Assembly: GCF_965278975.1 (NCBI RefSeq)
Contig: NZ_OZ257126.1
Coordinates: forward strand, 3,038,001-3,102,000
Length of the DNA: 64,000 bases
Direction: 5' to 3'
Source of the DNA: Ferrovibrio sp965278975
GTDB taxonomy: Bacteria; Pseudomonadota; Alphaproteobacteria; Ferrovibrionales; Ferrovibrionaceae
The position numbers were made by a program, and so were the translations under genes. Shown here piece by piece: positions 51,080 to 60,316 of the stretch (position 1 is its first letter; every line of letters begins with the position of its first letter). Under the pieces are notes generated by a model. That model searched no databases. It saw nothing but the letters and a program-made list of their open reading frames with translations, and was not told the DNA's origin.

Positions 51080-52589
51080 GGAGCAGTCGTCTCGTTCAGG
51101 TTGGGCCGGTTGGCGGCCATCCAGGTTTGCAGCCGCTCGCGTTGCACCGCGCTCATGCGCAGGCCACATTTGGTGCGGCGCCAGATCACATCATCGGCCT
51201 CGCGCGCCCATTCCTGGCGCATCAGCCAGGTGACTTCCGCCGCATAGAGCCCGCCGCCGAAATGTTCGCCAAGATCACCCATGCTTGCGGCATCGCCCAG
51301 GATGGCATCGCTGTGGCTGCCATGGCGGCGTGCCAGGCTGTGCAGCCAGGATGGGTCGAGGCCCGGATGGCGACGCGCCAGTTCGGCAACGAAGCCGCCG
51401 AATTCGCCCAAGGCCCCGCCGGGCAGGGTGCCGGTGGCGGTCCAGCCGCCACGCATGGTGGGATAGAACGGCTTCAGCTTGTCCATGGCATGTTCGGCCA
51501 GGCGGCGATAGGTGGTCAGCTTGCCGCCGTAGACCGACAGCAGCGGCGCCGCATCGGCTTCGAGGTCGAGCACATAATCGCGGGTGATGGCGGAAGGATC
51601 GTTTTCGCCGTCGTCATAGAGCGGCCGCACGCCGGCATAGGACCACACGATGTCGTCGCGCTGCACCGGCTTGGCGAAATACTCGCTCGCCGCCGCCAGC
51701 AGGTAGTCGGTCTCTTTCTCGCTGATGCGCGGCGGGCCATCCAGGCTTTGCAACGCCACGTCGGTGGTGCCGATCAGGGTGTAATCCTGCTCATAGGGGA
51801 TGGCGAACAGCACGCGGCCATCGGCATTCTGGAAGATGTAGCAATGCGCGCCTTCGAACAGCTTGCGCGTCACGATATGGCTGCCCTTGATCAGCCGCAC
51901 GGCATTCTTCGGGCTGCGGCCGAAGCCGCCCACCAGCAGGTCGCGCACCCAGGGGCCGGCGGCATTGACGATGCCGCGTGCCGTCACCTCGCGGCTCGCG
52001 CCGCTATCCTGGTCAACCAGCGTGGCATGCCACAGGCCGTTCTCGCGCCGCGCGGCGGTGACGGCGGTGCGGGTATGCACCTGGGCGCCAAGCTCACGCG
52101 CGCTCATGGCGTTCAGCACCACCAGGCGGGAATCATCCACCCAGCCGTCGCTGTATTCAAAGCCATGGGTGAATTCAGATTTAAGCGGTGCACCGCGCGG
52201 GTCGCCGGTCAGCCTCAGGCCCACCGAACCGGGAAGACTGACGCGGCTGGCGAGATGATCGTAGAGGAACAGGCCGATACGGATCATCCAGGCCGGGCGC
52301 AGGCCGGGATGATGCGGCAGCACGAAGCGCAGCGGCCAGATGATATGGGGGCCAGGCGCAGCAGCACTTCGCGCTCGGCCAGGGCTTCGCGCACCAGACG
52401 GAACTCGTATTGCTCCAGGTAGCGCAGGCCGCCATGGATCAGTTTGGTGGCGGCGGAAGAGGTGGCGCCGGCAAGGTCGCCGCGTTCGGCCAGGATGACG
52501 CTGAGGCCGCGGCCGGCGGCATCCCGGGCGATGCCGGTGCCGTTGACGCCGCCGCCAATGACCAGAAGGTCAGCAGGAGGCTGCTGCAT
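51076..52589 (-). pseudogene. glpD: Aerobic glycerol-3-phosphate dehydrogenase GlpD, frameshifted
   Basis: The N-terminal part (ATG 52589) reads V-I-G-G-G-V-N-G-T-G (FAD site), then K-L-I-H-G-G-L-R-Y-L-E and E-V-L-L-R-L-A-P, closely like GlpD. After that the frame goes wrong; in the other frame the protein resumes with L-P-H-H-P-G-L-R-P-A-W-M-I-R-I-G-L-F and continues normally to 51076. The break is a five-base G run (C on the coding strand) at 52347-52351; one more C would restore L-A-P-H-I-I-W-P-L-R. The whole would be ~504 aa, full family length. Either a sequencing error in a homopolymer or a recent mutation. The intact enzyme oxidises glycerol-3-phosphate at the membrane and feeds electrons to quinone. 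Confidence 0.88.
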
Positions 52590-52631
52590 GGGGGAAAACA
52601 ACCACTCAGGTGCTGTGAAATCGACCGTGTT

Positions 52632-53129
52632 TTATACGGTTAGGCTGAACTTCTGCGCAAGGTCGATATCCAGCTTGCCGCGCCCGCTATTCTCCCGGTA
52701 GGCCAGCGTGGCGGTCTTTCGTGTCTCGCTGTCGGGCGGGGTTTCCTCGGCCTGGGCCAGATTCTGGGCGTGGAAGGTGTTCAGGCCCTTGGCCTCGCGC
52801 CAGGCGCGGCGGCGCTCCAGATGGGCCGGCAATTCGATGCCGGGGGCGGGCGGGCCGCCGGCATCGGTGCGGCGGCGCAGTTTCGGGATGCCGGCCTCGG
52901 CGGCTTCGGCGCGGCGCTCGGCCAGGGCTTCGGCGGCCTTCCGGTCGGCCTGCTGGCCAGAACCGGCCTCGCTGGCGGCGGCGGCGAAATCTGTCCGCGG
53001 GGCGGTGCTATGGCGTTCGGCAGCGCGGTCCGCCGCGTCGTTGGCGCGCCGGTTGCGCGGCTCGACGGCATCGGCTCTGGGGCCGGGCGGAGGGGTGATG
53101 ATCACGCTGCTGCTCACAGCCTGACTCAT
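52632..53129 (-). CDS. Hypothetical Ala/Arg-rich protein
   Basis: 165 aa from ATG 53129 (a TTG at 53138 is the alternative). Strongly Ala-, Arg- and Glu-rich, mostly helical or disordered, without signal peptide or membrane span. The only patterned segments are A-A-E-A-L-A-E-R-R-A-E-A and a C-terminal L-A-Y-R-E-N-S-G-R-G-K-L-D-I-D-L. Frames are open on the other strand too because of high GC, so the call rests on strand continuity with the cyclase gene 24 bases upstream. No family recognised; function unknown. Confidence 0.5.
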   Translation of the reverse strand: MSQAVSSSVIITPPPGPRADAVEPRNRRANDAADRAAERHSTAPRTDFAAAASEAGSGQQADRKAAEALAERRAEAAEAGIPKLRRRTDAGGPPAPGIELPAHLERRRAWREAKGLNTFHAQNLAQAEETPPDSETRKTATLAYRENSGRGKLDIDLAQKFSLTV

Positions 53130-53152
53130 GCCCTGCAAGTCTTAAAAGCCGG

Positions 53153-55045
53153 TTAAGAGGCGCCACCCTCCGGTGGCAAGGCGGGAACCGCTGCCAGGAG
53201 GTAAATCTCCACCTCGGCGGCGCGGCCCTTTACGGCAATGCTGCCGATCTCCGGCGGCAGGGTTTCCAGCCCGGCCAGGGCCACGGTAGCCTGGCTGGCC
53301 AGCACCACCACGTCATCCTCTGCCGACATATGCTCGCGGCCCAGTTGCTCCAGGCGCTGGGCGATATTCACCGTGTCGCCTACCACGGTGTAGTTGATGC
53401 GGCCCGGCGCGCCGATATTACCCACCACCACGGGGCCGGAATGCAGGCCGACACGGATGCGCAGCGCCGGCAGCCCGGCCTCGCGGCGGCGGTGGTTATC
53501 CTCGGCCAGCGCGGCAGCCGCGCTCAGCACGGCTCGGCAGGCATGCTTGGCATGGTCCTCGTCGCGCTTGATCGCACCCCACACCGCCATCACGGAATCG
53601 CCAATGAACTTGTCGATCACGCCGCCATCGGCTTCGATATGGCCGGCCAGCAGGGCAAAATGGTGGTTCAGCAGTTCGGCTACTTCCGGCGCGCTCAGGT
53701 GTTCGGCCAGGGAGGTGAAGCCGACGATATCGGTGAACATCACCGTCACCTCGCGCTGCTTCGAGAGGTTGACCGCATCCTCGCCCTCGCGCATCAGGCG
53801 GCTGACCAGACGGCGCGGCACATAATGGCCGAACCAGTTCAATGCCGCAGTGGCGGCATTGACCGCCTGGGCGGCTTCGTCCAGTTCGCGCAGGCGCTGG
53901 CGTTGCAGCAGCGGCCCATCGAATTCCAGGGCTTGCAGACGATGCGCGGCAGCGGCCAGTTCGCGCACCGGGCGGCCGATAATGCGGCCCAGGCGCCAGG
54001 CGATCAGCAGCGACAGCACCAGGGTGACGCCACCGATGGCACTGGCGAATTGCAGGCGCCGCACTTCGTTCTCGATTTCATCGAACGGGAAGTAGCGCCC
54101 GACCAGCCAGGGCCGCTCGCCATAGCCTTCCAGCTTCTGGTAAAGGAAAATCCAGGTGCGGCCCTCGGCTTCCACCAGATGCGCGTCCTGATCCCGCATC
54201 ATCGAACGCGCCAGCAGGCTGTCCTTACGCCCGCTCCAGATCCGGTGCAGCACCGGATCGTGGATTTCCTCCAGGAAAGGCAGCGGTTTCTCGTAGGAGA
54301 GGAAGTATTCGTCGGTCATCAGGCTGGCATGGGCCAGCACATAATTGTCGTCATAGAGGATGAAACTCTGGCCTTCGCCATCCCGCCAGCTATTGCCTTC
54401 GGCATCTTCCTTCAGCGCGCGGGACAGCGAACCGAGCGAAACCAGCGCCGCCATGCCACCGGCGAATTCGCCCTGCACCAGCAGCGGGGCGCGCAGGTTC
54501 ACCAGCGCCTGGCGCAATTCCTGCTCCCAGATCAGATCGCCCCAGAGCAGCAGCTTGGTGGTCTGGCCCTTGGCGCGGAGCGCCTCCACCATCTGCTCGC
54601 CGCTGCGCATGCGCTCGGCCGTACCCGGCACGCCGAGCAGGCTGTCCTGCAGTACATACACCCGGCCGTTGATGCGGGCGGCCCGTGTGGCGCTCAAGTC
54701 CTTCTTCACCACGCCGACAGCATCGAGCTGCGGCACGCCGTCGAGCATCGCCGTCAGATAATCGCCGACACGCTTCGGATCATCGATCGAAAGCCCGCCA
54801 TGCTCAATGCGGTCGCGCAGGCCTTCAAGATGCTGGCGCACCGGCTCCAGCTTGCCGCGGATGCGCTCCACCGAACGTTCGATGATGCGCTGGTTGCGGT
54901 CGCGCAGCAACTCCACGGTATTGGCGCGGCCCGACAGCATGGCGATGCCATAGGCAACGCCGGCCAGGGTCATGAGCAGGCCGATACCCAGTACCAGCGC
55001 CTGAACAATGCTCGGGCGCAGTTGGGTCAATCTGAGAGGGGACAT
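53153..55045 (-). CDS. Membrane-bound adenylate/guanylate cyclase (class III)
   Basis: 630 aa. Membrane segment at ~13-36, a ~300-residue periplasmic sensor region (Cache-like arrangement), a second span near 335-357, a HAMP-like linker ~357-405, and a class III cyclase catalytic domain ~430-600. Catalytic features are intact: M-F-T-D-I-V-G-F-T-S (first metal Asp, ~437), I-G-D-S-V-M-A-V-W-G (second metal Asp), and V-V-G-D-T-V-N-I-A-Q-R-L (transition-state Asn/Arg region). It would make cAMP or cGMP in response to an extracytoplasmic signal. The gene lies between the phaR gene and a small unknown gene on the minus strand; start ATG 55045. Confidence 0.9.
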   Translation of the reverse strand: MSPLRLTQLRPSIVQALVLGIGLLMTLAGVAYGIAMLSGRANTVELLRDRNQRIIERSVERIRGKLEPVRQHLEGLRDRIEHGGLSIDDPKRVGDYLTAMLDGVPQLDAVGVVKKDLSATRAARINGRVYVLQDSLLGVPGTAERMRSGEQMVEALRAKGQTTKLLLWGDLIWEQELRQALVNLRAPLLVQGEFAGGMAALVSLGSLSRALKEDAEGNSWRDGEGQSFILYDDNYVLAHASLMTDEYFLSYEKPLPFLEEIHDPVLHRIWSGRKDSLLARSMMRDQDAHLVEAEGRTWIFLYQKLEGYGERPWLVGRYFPFDEIENEVRRLQFASAIGGVTLVLSLLIAWRLGRIIGRPVRELAAAAHRLQALEFDGPLLQRQRLRELDEAAQAVNAATAALNWFGHYVPRRLVSRLMREGEDAVNLSKQREVTVMFTDIVGFTSLAEHLSAPEVAELLNHHFALLAGHIEADGGVIDKFIGDSVMAVWGAIKRDEDHAKHACRAVLSAAAALAEDNHRRREAGLPALRIRVGLHSGPVVVGNIGAPGRINYTVVGDTVNIAQRLEQLGREHMSAEDDVVVLASQATVALAGLETLPPEIGSIAVKGRAAEVEIYLLAAVPALPPEGGAS

Positions 55046-55060
55046 TAAACCGGAGCTTTT

Positions 55061-55687
55061 TTACGTCTTGTTGCGCGCCAGTGCTTCCACCTGCTTGCGC
55101 AGTTCTTCGAGCTGGCGCTGCAGCATTTCGGCATCCGTGGGCGCCGGGCCGCCGGCAGCGGCAGGCGGCGTCGTCGGCTTGCCTTCGGTGGCGTTGCTAT
55201 CGGGCAGGCCGAAGGGATTGAACATGGTCATGGCGCGCTGGAACATGGCGATGTTCTGGCGGCCCATTTCTTCCAGGTTGCGGAACGGAAACATTTCGCC
55301 GAAGGCTTCGGCCATGTATTGCCGCATGTGCTCCTGGTTGCGCTGGAACGAGGCCATCGAGACATCAAGATAGCTCGGCACCAGGCTTTGCAGGCTGTCG
55401 CCGTAGAACGAGATCAGGCGGCGCAGGAAACCGATGGGCAGCAGGTTCTGCCCGGTCTTGCCTTCTTCCTCGAAGATGATCTGGGTAAGGACGGAGCGGG
55501 TGATGTCCTCGCCGGTCTTGGCATCCTCGACCACGAAATCCTGGCCGTCCTTCACCATCTGGCACAGGTTCTCCAGCGTCACATACGAGGAGGTGGCGGT
55601 GTTGTAGAGCCGGCGGTTGGCGTATTTCTTGATCTTGATCGCAGGGGCCGCGCCGGAGGCCGCATTCTGGTTATCGCTGGTCGCCAC
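55061..55687 (-). CDS. phaR: Polyhydroxyalkanoate synthesis regulator PhaR
   Basis: 208 aa. The GTG at 55687, with GGAG ten bases upstream, is chosen; the frame is open further but that part is unlike PhaR. The DNA/polymer-binding N-domain starts I-K-K-Y-A-N-R-R-L-Y-N-T-x-x-S-x-Y-V-T-L and contains D-F-V-V-E-D-A-K-T-G-E-D-I-T-R; the second (PHB accumulation) domain follows with F-Y-G-D-S-L-Q and M-F-P-F. The C-terminus is a coiled coil. PhaR represses phasin and its own genes and is released when it binds nascent polyester granules. It is divergent from the phaC gene set, fitting this role. Confidence 0.93.
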   Translation of the reverse strand: MATSDNQNAASGAAPAIKIKKYANRRLYNTATSSYVTLENLCQMVKDGQDFVVEDAKTGEDITRSVLTQIIFEEEGKTGQNLLPIGFLRRLISFYGDSLQSLVPSYLDVSMASFQRNQEHMRQYMAEAFGEMFPFRNLEEMGRQNIAMFQRAMTMFNPFGLPDSNATEGKPTTPPAAAGGPAPTDAEMLQRQLEELRKQVEALARNKT

Positions 55688-55745
55688 GTTTGCGTTGCTC
55701 CGCTGATTATCCACCCTGACATCACATATATCACTCGTATTTACG

Positions 55746-55756
55746 TTGCAGCGCAA
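55746..55756. promoter_or_regulatory. Possible PhaR binding site
   Basis: TTGC-AGC-GCAA inverted repeat in the gap between phaR and the divergent PHA genes. PhaR of Paracoccus and Rhodobacter is known to bind TGC-rich half-sites spaced by 3-4 bases; this fits TGC-N3-GCA, but it is short and could occur by chance. Confidence 0.35.
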
Positions 55757-55828
55757 GAGCCAGGGGACGCCCCAGGGGTGCGGTGCGGAAAAGCTGGCGG
55801 CGAGGGTAGGCTCGGCTATACTCTGGCC

Positions 55829-56251
55829 ATGGATGACAAAGCGGATGGTCCTTCTGACACCCAGGCCGACGCTGGCGCACTCGCCAAGCGTTTCCTCGAC
55901 CTGTGGCAGGAACAGGCCAGCCTCATCGCCACCGACCCGAAACTGGCGGAACTCTCCGGCATGTGGATGGCGATGTGGCACAAGATGGGTCAGGTAGGTC
56001 TGCATGGCGGCGGCCCGGTCCCACCCCCCAATACAGCCCCCGGAACCACGGCAAGGCCTGCGCCAGGGTCCGCGCCTGGGCCAACGGCCGGGTCCGCGCC
56101 CGCTGCCGCTGCATCTGGCCACGGCCAACCTGATCTTGCTGAGCTCAATCGCCGCCTGGCCGAGTGCGAAAAACGGCTCGGCGCCCTGGAATCCGCAGCA
56201 AAACCCGCTGCACGACGCGCTCCGCGAAAGCCTAAAACAAGTCCCGCCTGA
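55829..56251 (+). CDS. Small PHA-locus protein, unknown (possible granule/synthase accessory)
   Basis: 140 aa from ATG 55829, divergent from phaR and overlapping the start region of the synthase gene. The N-terminus has an amphipathic helix and W-rich segment (R-F-L-D-L-W-Q-E-Q, M-W-M-A-M-W); a Pro/Ala/Gly linker follows (~65-100), then a short coiled coil D-L-A-E-L-N-R-R-L-A-E and a basic Lys/Arg/Pro/Ala tail. That layout (helical head, coiled coil, basic tail) recalls PhaM/PhaE-like synthase partners, but I cannot claim homology. The reading frame is supported by its position and conserved-looking Trp cluster. Confidence 0.65.
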   Translation: MDDKADGPSDTQADAGALAKRFLDLWQEQASLIATDPKLAELSGMWMAMWHKMGQVGLHGGGPVPPPNTAPGTTARPAPGSAPGPTAGSAPAAAASGHGQPDLAELNRRLAECEKRLGALESAAKPAARRAPRKPKTSPA

Positions 56252-57296
56252 GCTTTTCCTGGATGCCCTGGTGCAGGAGGCGACCAGCCGCCTGGGCCGC
56301 ATGGCGCTCGGCATCGGGGCCTATCGCGACCACGCCTATCGCCGCGATCTGCCCGATCCGCCGGTGATCTGGGCGGAAGGCACCACGCGGCTGCTCGATT
56401 ATGGCGGCGAGGCGCGGGGCAAGGCTGTGCTGCTGGCGCCCTCGCTGGTCAACCGGCATTACGTGCTCGATCTTGCCCCGGGCCAGAGTCTGGTGCGCTA
56501 TCTGGCGGCCCAGGGGCTGCGGCCGCTGCTGCTCGACTGGGCAGCACCCGGGCCGGAAGAACTGCATTTCGATCTCACCGCCTATGTCGCCCGGCTCGGC
56601 CGCGCCCTGGCTGCCGCCCGCGCCGCGCAGGATGGTGCTCCGGCGGCGCTGCTTGGCTATTGCATGGGCGGCAATCTGGCGCTGGCGGCGGCGCTCCGCC
56701 ATGCGGATGATGTTTCCGGCCTGGCCCTGCTGGCGACGCCATGGGATTTCCATGCCGGCGGCGCACATCAGGCTGCCCTGGTGCAGCAACTGGCGCCACA
56801 GCTTGCGCCGCCAGAGCCGGAGGCTGGGGCGCAGCCGGAGCCGATGGCGGTGGACATGCTGCAAGCCTTCTTCTGGGCGCTCGATCCGCTCACCGTGCTG
56901 CGCAAATTCACCGGCTTCACCCGCACCGACCCGGAAAGCGAAGCGGCGCAGCGTTTCGTCGCCATGGAAGACTGGCTGAATGACGGCATCCCGCTGGCCA
57001 ATGGCGTGGCGCGGGAATGCCTGGAAGGCTGGTATGGCGCCAATAGCCCGGCGCGCGGCGAATGGCGGGTCGGCGGCGAGGTGATGCAGCCGGCGCGCTG
57101 GCGCAAGCCGGCCCTGGTGGTACTGCCCGAGCGTGACAAGCTGGTGCCGAAGCCCTCGGCGGAGGCCTTGTTCCACGCCCTGCCGGGCGCCTGGCGGCAT
57201 GATGCCCCCAGCGGCCATATCGGCATGGTGGTGGGGCCGCGCGCCGAATCCGGCCTGTGGCAGCCGCTGGCCGAGTGGCTGCGCGACTGGGCCTGA
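56136..57296 (+). CDS. phaC: Short PHA synthase / PhaC-like alpha/beta hydrolase
   Basis: 386 aa with the TTG at 56136; the true start is uncertain (other in-frame options are GTG 56271 and ATG 56301, and part of the N-terminus overlaps the preceding gene in another frame). Sequence from L-H-D-A-L onward looks like real protein, so I favour an upstream start. The lipase-box-like motif is G-Y-C-M-G-G with Cys nucleophile (176 with this start), as in PHA synthases, and W-A-x-P is followed by the D/H parts (L-P-E-R-D-K-L-V-P and P-S-G-H-I-G-M-V). At ~350 aa it is nearer class III/IV synthases than the ~600-aa class I enzymes. It polymerises 3-hydroxyacyl-CoA made by PhaA and PhaB. Confidence 0.78.
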   Translation: MLSSIAAWPSAKNGSAPWNPQQNPLHDALRESLKQVPPELFLDALVQEATSRLGRMALGIGAYRDHAYRRDLPDPPVIWAEGTTRLLDYGGEARGKAVLLAPSLVNRHYVLDLAPGQSLVRYLAAQGLRPLLLDWAAPGPEELHFDLTAYVARLGRALAAARAAQDGAPAALLGYCMGGNLALAAALRHADDVSGLALLATPWDFHAGGAHQAALVQQLAPQLAPPEPEAGAQPEPMAVDMLQAFFWALDPLTVLRKFTGFTRTDPESEAAQRFVAMEDWLNDGIPLANGVARECLEGWYGANSPARGEWRVGGEVMQPARWRKPALVVLPERDKLVPKPSAEALFHALPGAWRHDAPSGHIGMVVGPRAESGLWQPLAEWLRDWA

Positions 57297-57438
57297 TACT
57301 TCCCCGCAACGCGGGATCGCCCTAAGTCTAAGGTATGCAAACGATCCCATGCCCGCCCGGCCCTTGCCGCGCGGCGCTCTCCCCCGGTATCGTTCGCACA
57401 AGCAACACAACTTTTTCGACGGATCAGGAGGAAGTCCC

Positions 57439-58614
<1,176 letters not shown>

Positions 58615-58625
58615 TCAGAACTAGG

Positions 58626-58654
58626 CGGCGCGGGATCAACCCCGCGCCGTTTTC
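58626..58654 (+). terminator. Terminator between phaA and phaB
   Basis: Nine-bp perfect stem CGGCGCGGG/CCCGCGCCG, six-base loop, followed by TTTTC. Confidence 0.75.
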
Positions 58655-58705
58655 GTTTCAGTACGTCAGTATAGGCGACACATAAAAAAACCGAGGAGGC
58701 TCATC

Positions 58706-59428
58706 ATGTCGCGCGTTGCAATCGTTACCGGTGGTACCCGAGGCATCGGGGCCGCGATTTCCAAACTGCTGCATCAGTCGGGTTACAAGGTTGCCGCCAA
58801 TTATGCCGGCAACGAGGAGAAGGCGCGCGCTTTCGAAGCCGAGACCGGCATCAAGGCCTACAAGTGGAGCGTGGCTGATTACACCGCCTGCGCCGAAGGC
58901 GTGAAGAAGGTGGAGCGCGAGCTGGGCCCGGTCGATATCGTGGTCAACAATGCCGGCATCACGCGGGACGGCACCATGCACCGCATGAGCGAGCCGCAAT
59001 GGCAGGAAGTGATCGACACCAACCTGGGCGGCTGCTTCAACATGTGCCGTGCCACCATCGACGGCATGCGCGAGCGCGGTTTCGGCCGCATCGTCAATAT
59101 CGGCTCGATCAACGGCCAGGCCGGCCAGTATGGCCAGGTGAACTATGCTGCCGCCAAGTCCGGCATCCATGGCTTCACCAAGGCGTTGGCGCAGGAGGGC
59201 GCGGCGCGCGGCATCACCGTAAACGCCATCGCGCCGGGCTATATCGATACCGACATGGTTGCCGCCGTGCCGGCCAACGTGCTGGAAAAGATCGTCGCCA
59301 AGATTCCGGTCGGCCGCCTCGGCCGCGCCGATGAAATCGCCCGCGGCGTGCTGTTCCTGGTGGCCGATGAAGGCGGCTTCATCACCGGCTCCACGCTCAG
59401 CATCAACGGCGGCCAGCATATGTACTGA
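58706..59428 (+). CDS. phaB: Acetoacetyl-CoA reductase PhaB
   Basis: 240 aa, ATG 58706 with GAGGAGG upstream. NADP-binding T-G-G-T-R-G-I-G at 8-15, N-N-A-G-I-T-R-D, catalytic Ser in I-G-S-I-N and Tyr/Lys in V-N-Y-A-A-A-K-S-G are all present, in contrast to the two SDR proteins at 15.6 and 25.6 kb. It reduces acetoacetyl-CoA to (R)-3-hydroxybutyryl-CoA for the synthase. Length and the final G-S-T-L-S-I-N-G-G-Q-H-M-Y match PhaB. It is convergent with sodB across a shared terminator. Confidence 0.95.
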   Translation: MSRVAIVTGGTRGIGAAISKLLHQSGYKVAANYAGNEEKARAFEAETGIKAYKWSVADYTACAEGVKKVERELGPVDIVVNNAGITRDGTMHRMSEPQWQEVIDTNLGGCFNMCRATIDGMRERGFGRIVNIGSINGQAGQYGQVNYAAAKSGIHGFTKALAQEGAARGITVNAIAPGYIDTDMVAAVPANVLEKIVAKIPVGRLGRADEIARGVLFLVADEGGFITGSTLSINGGQHMY

Positions 59429-59445
59429 GCCGGTTTCAACCGGAC

Positions 59446-59486
59446 AAAAAAGAAGCGGCGGCCGTGAGGCCGCCGCTTTTGTTTTG
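59446..59486. terminator. Bidirectional terminator between phaB and sodB
   Basis: Eleven-bp perfect stem AAGCGGCGGCC/GGCCGCCGCTT over GTGA, with an A-run on the left and T-run on the right, so it serves both convergent genes. Confidence 0.88.
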
Positions 59487-59500
59487 GCACTGATGCCGGA

Positions 59501-60106
59501 TCAGCCGAGGTTCTTCTCGGCGAAGCTCCAGTTCAGCAACTGGTCGATCACCGCATTGGCGTAATCCGGGCGGCGGTTCTGCCAGTCGAGATAATAGGCA
59601 TGCTCCCACACGTCGATGGTGAGCAGCGGCTTCACGCCGGCGACCGTCAGCGGGGTTTCGGCATTCGGCGTCTTGCGGATGGTCAGCTTGCCGTTCTCGA
59701 AGCACAGCCAGGCCCAGCCGGAGCCGAACTGGCCGATGGCGGCAGCGGCGAAATCGGCCTTGAACTTGTCATAGTCGCCGAAGCTGTCCTTGATCAGGTC
59801 GGCAATGCGGCCCGTGGGCTTGCCGCCGGCCTTGGGCGCCAGCGAATCCCAGTAGAAATCATGATTCCAGACCTGGGCGGCGTTGTTGAACACCGCCACC
59901 TTGTCGGCCTTGCCGGCGCTATCCTTGATGATCTGCTCCAGGCTCTTGCCCTGCAGGGACGCGTCTTCGGCGGCGAACTTGTTCAGGTTGTTGAGGTAGG
60001 TGGTGTGGTGCTTGCCGTAGTGAAAACCGATCGTGCCGGCGTTCACCACCGGGCTCAGCGCGTCATCGGCATAGGGAAGGGGCTTCATCGAGAATGGGGC
60101 AGTCAT
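59501..60106 (-). CDS. sodB: Superoxide dismutase, Fe type
   Basis: 201 aa from ATG 60106 with AAAGGACGG upstream. Metal ligands are in place: His in F-H-Y-G-K-H-H-T-T-Y, His in A-A-Q-V-W-N-H-D-F-Y-W, and Asp/His in D-V-W-E-H-A-Y-Y. The A-A-Q-V-W-N-H segment with Gln before the second ligand is the iron-type (SodB) pattern; manganese enzymes usually have Gly there and a Gln later. No signal peptide, so cytosolic. It dismutates superoxide to peroxide and oxygen. The frame is open upstream through a 21-bp tandem repeat, but those codons lack a start with a ribosome site. Confidence 0.94.
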   Translation of the reverse strand: MTAPFSMKPLPYADDALSPVVNAGTIGFHYGKHHTTYLNNLNKFAAEDASLQGKSLEQIIKDSAGKADKVAVFNNAAQVWNHDFYWDSLAPKAGGKPTGRIADLIKDSFGDYDKFKADFAAAAIGQFGSGWAWLCFENGKLTIRKTPNAETPLTVAGVKPLLTIDVWEHAYYLDWQNRRPDYANAVIDQLLNWSFAEKNLG

Positions 60107-60128
60107 GGTTCCGTCCTTTATTTTTGTG

Positions 60129-60170
60129 CCAGTCGTCTGGTCCAGAGGGCCAGTCGTTTTGTCCAGAGGG
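60129..60170. repeat. Tandem 21-bp repeat upstream of sodB
   Basis: Two adjacent copies of CCAGTCGTyTkGTCCAGAGGG (two mismatches), 23-64 bases before the sodB start codon, so in its 5' leader or promoter. Role unknown. Confidence 0.6.
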
Positions 60171-60316
60171 AAGGTCTGGCGGCGAGGGGGAAGATAACGC
60201 GCTGGCCGTGGGATGAAACCGTTCCAGGGATGAAAATTGCCGGTTCCTGCCCTTGAAGCGGCCGTTGCCAGCGCGGCCCGGGTGAGAAGCCGCCCCTTAC
60301 ACCCGTATGACACGCT

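Noticed and set aside
52708..53156. Plus-strand frames of 125-138 residues over the small Ala/Arg-rich gene
   Set aside because: High GC leaves several frames open; strand continuity with the neighbouring minus-strand genes favours the minus-strand reading, though with moderate confidence.
55688..56314. PhaR frame extended upstream to 56314
   Set aside because: The extension covers the divergent small gene, is unlike PhaR, and the GTG at 55687 begins exactly before the conserved PhaR domain with a ribosome site.
60107..60313. SodB frame extended upstream to 60313
   Set aside because: The extra residues include the translation of the 21-bp tandem repeat and lack a start with a ribosome site; ATG 60106 gives the normal length.
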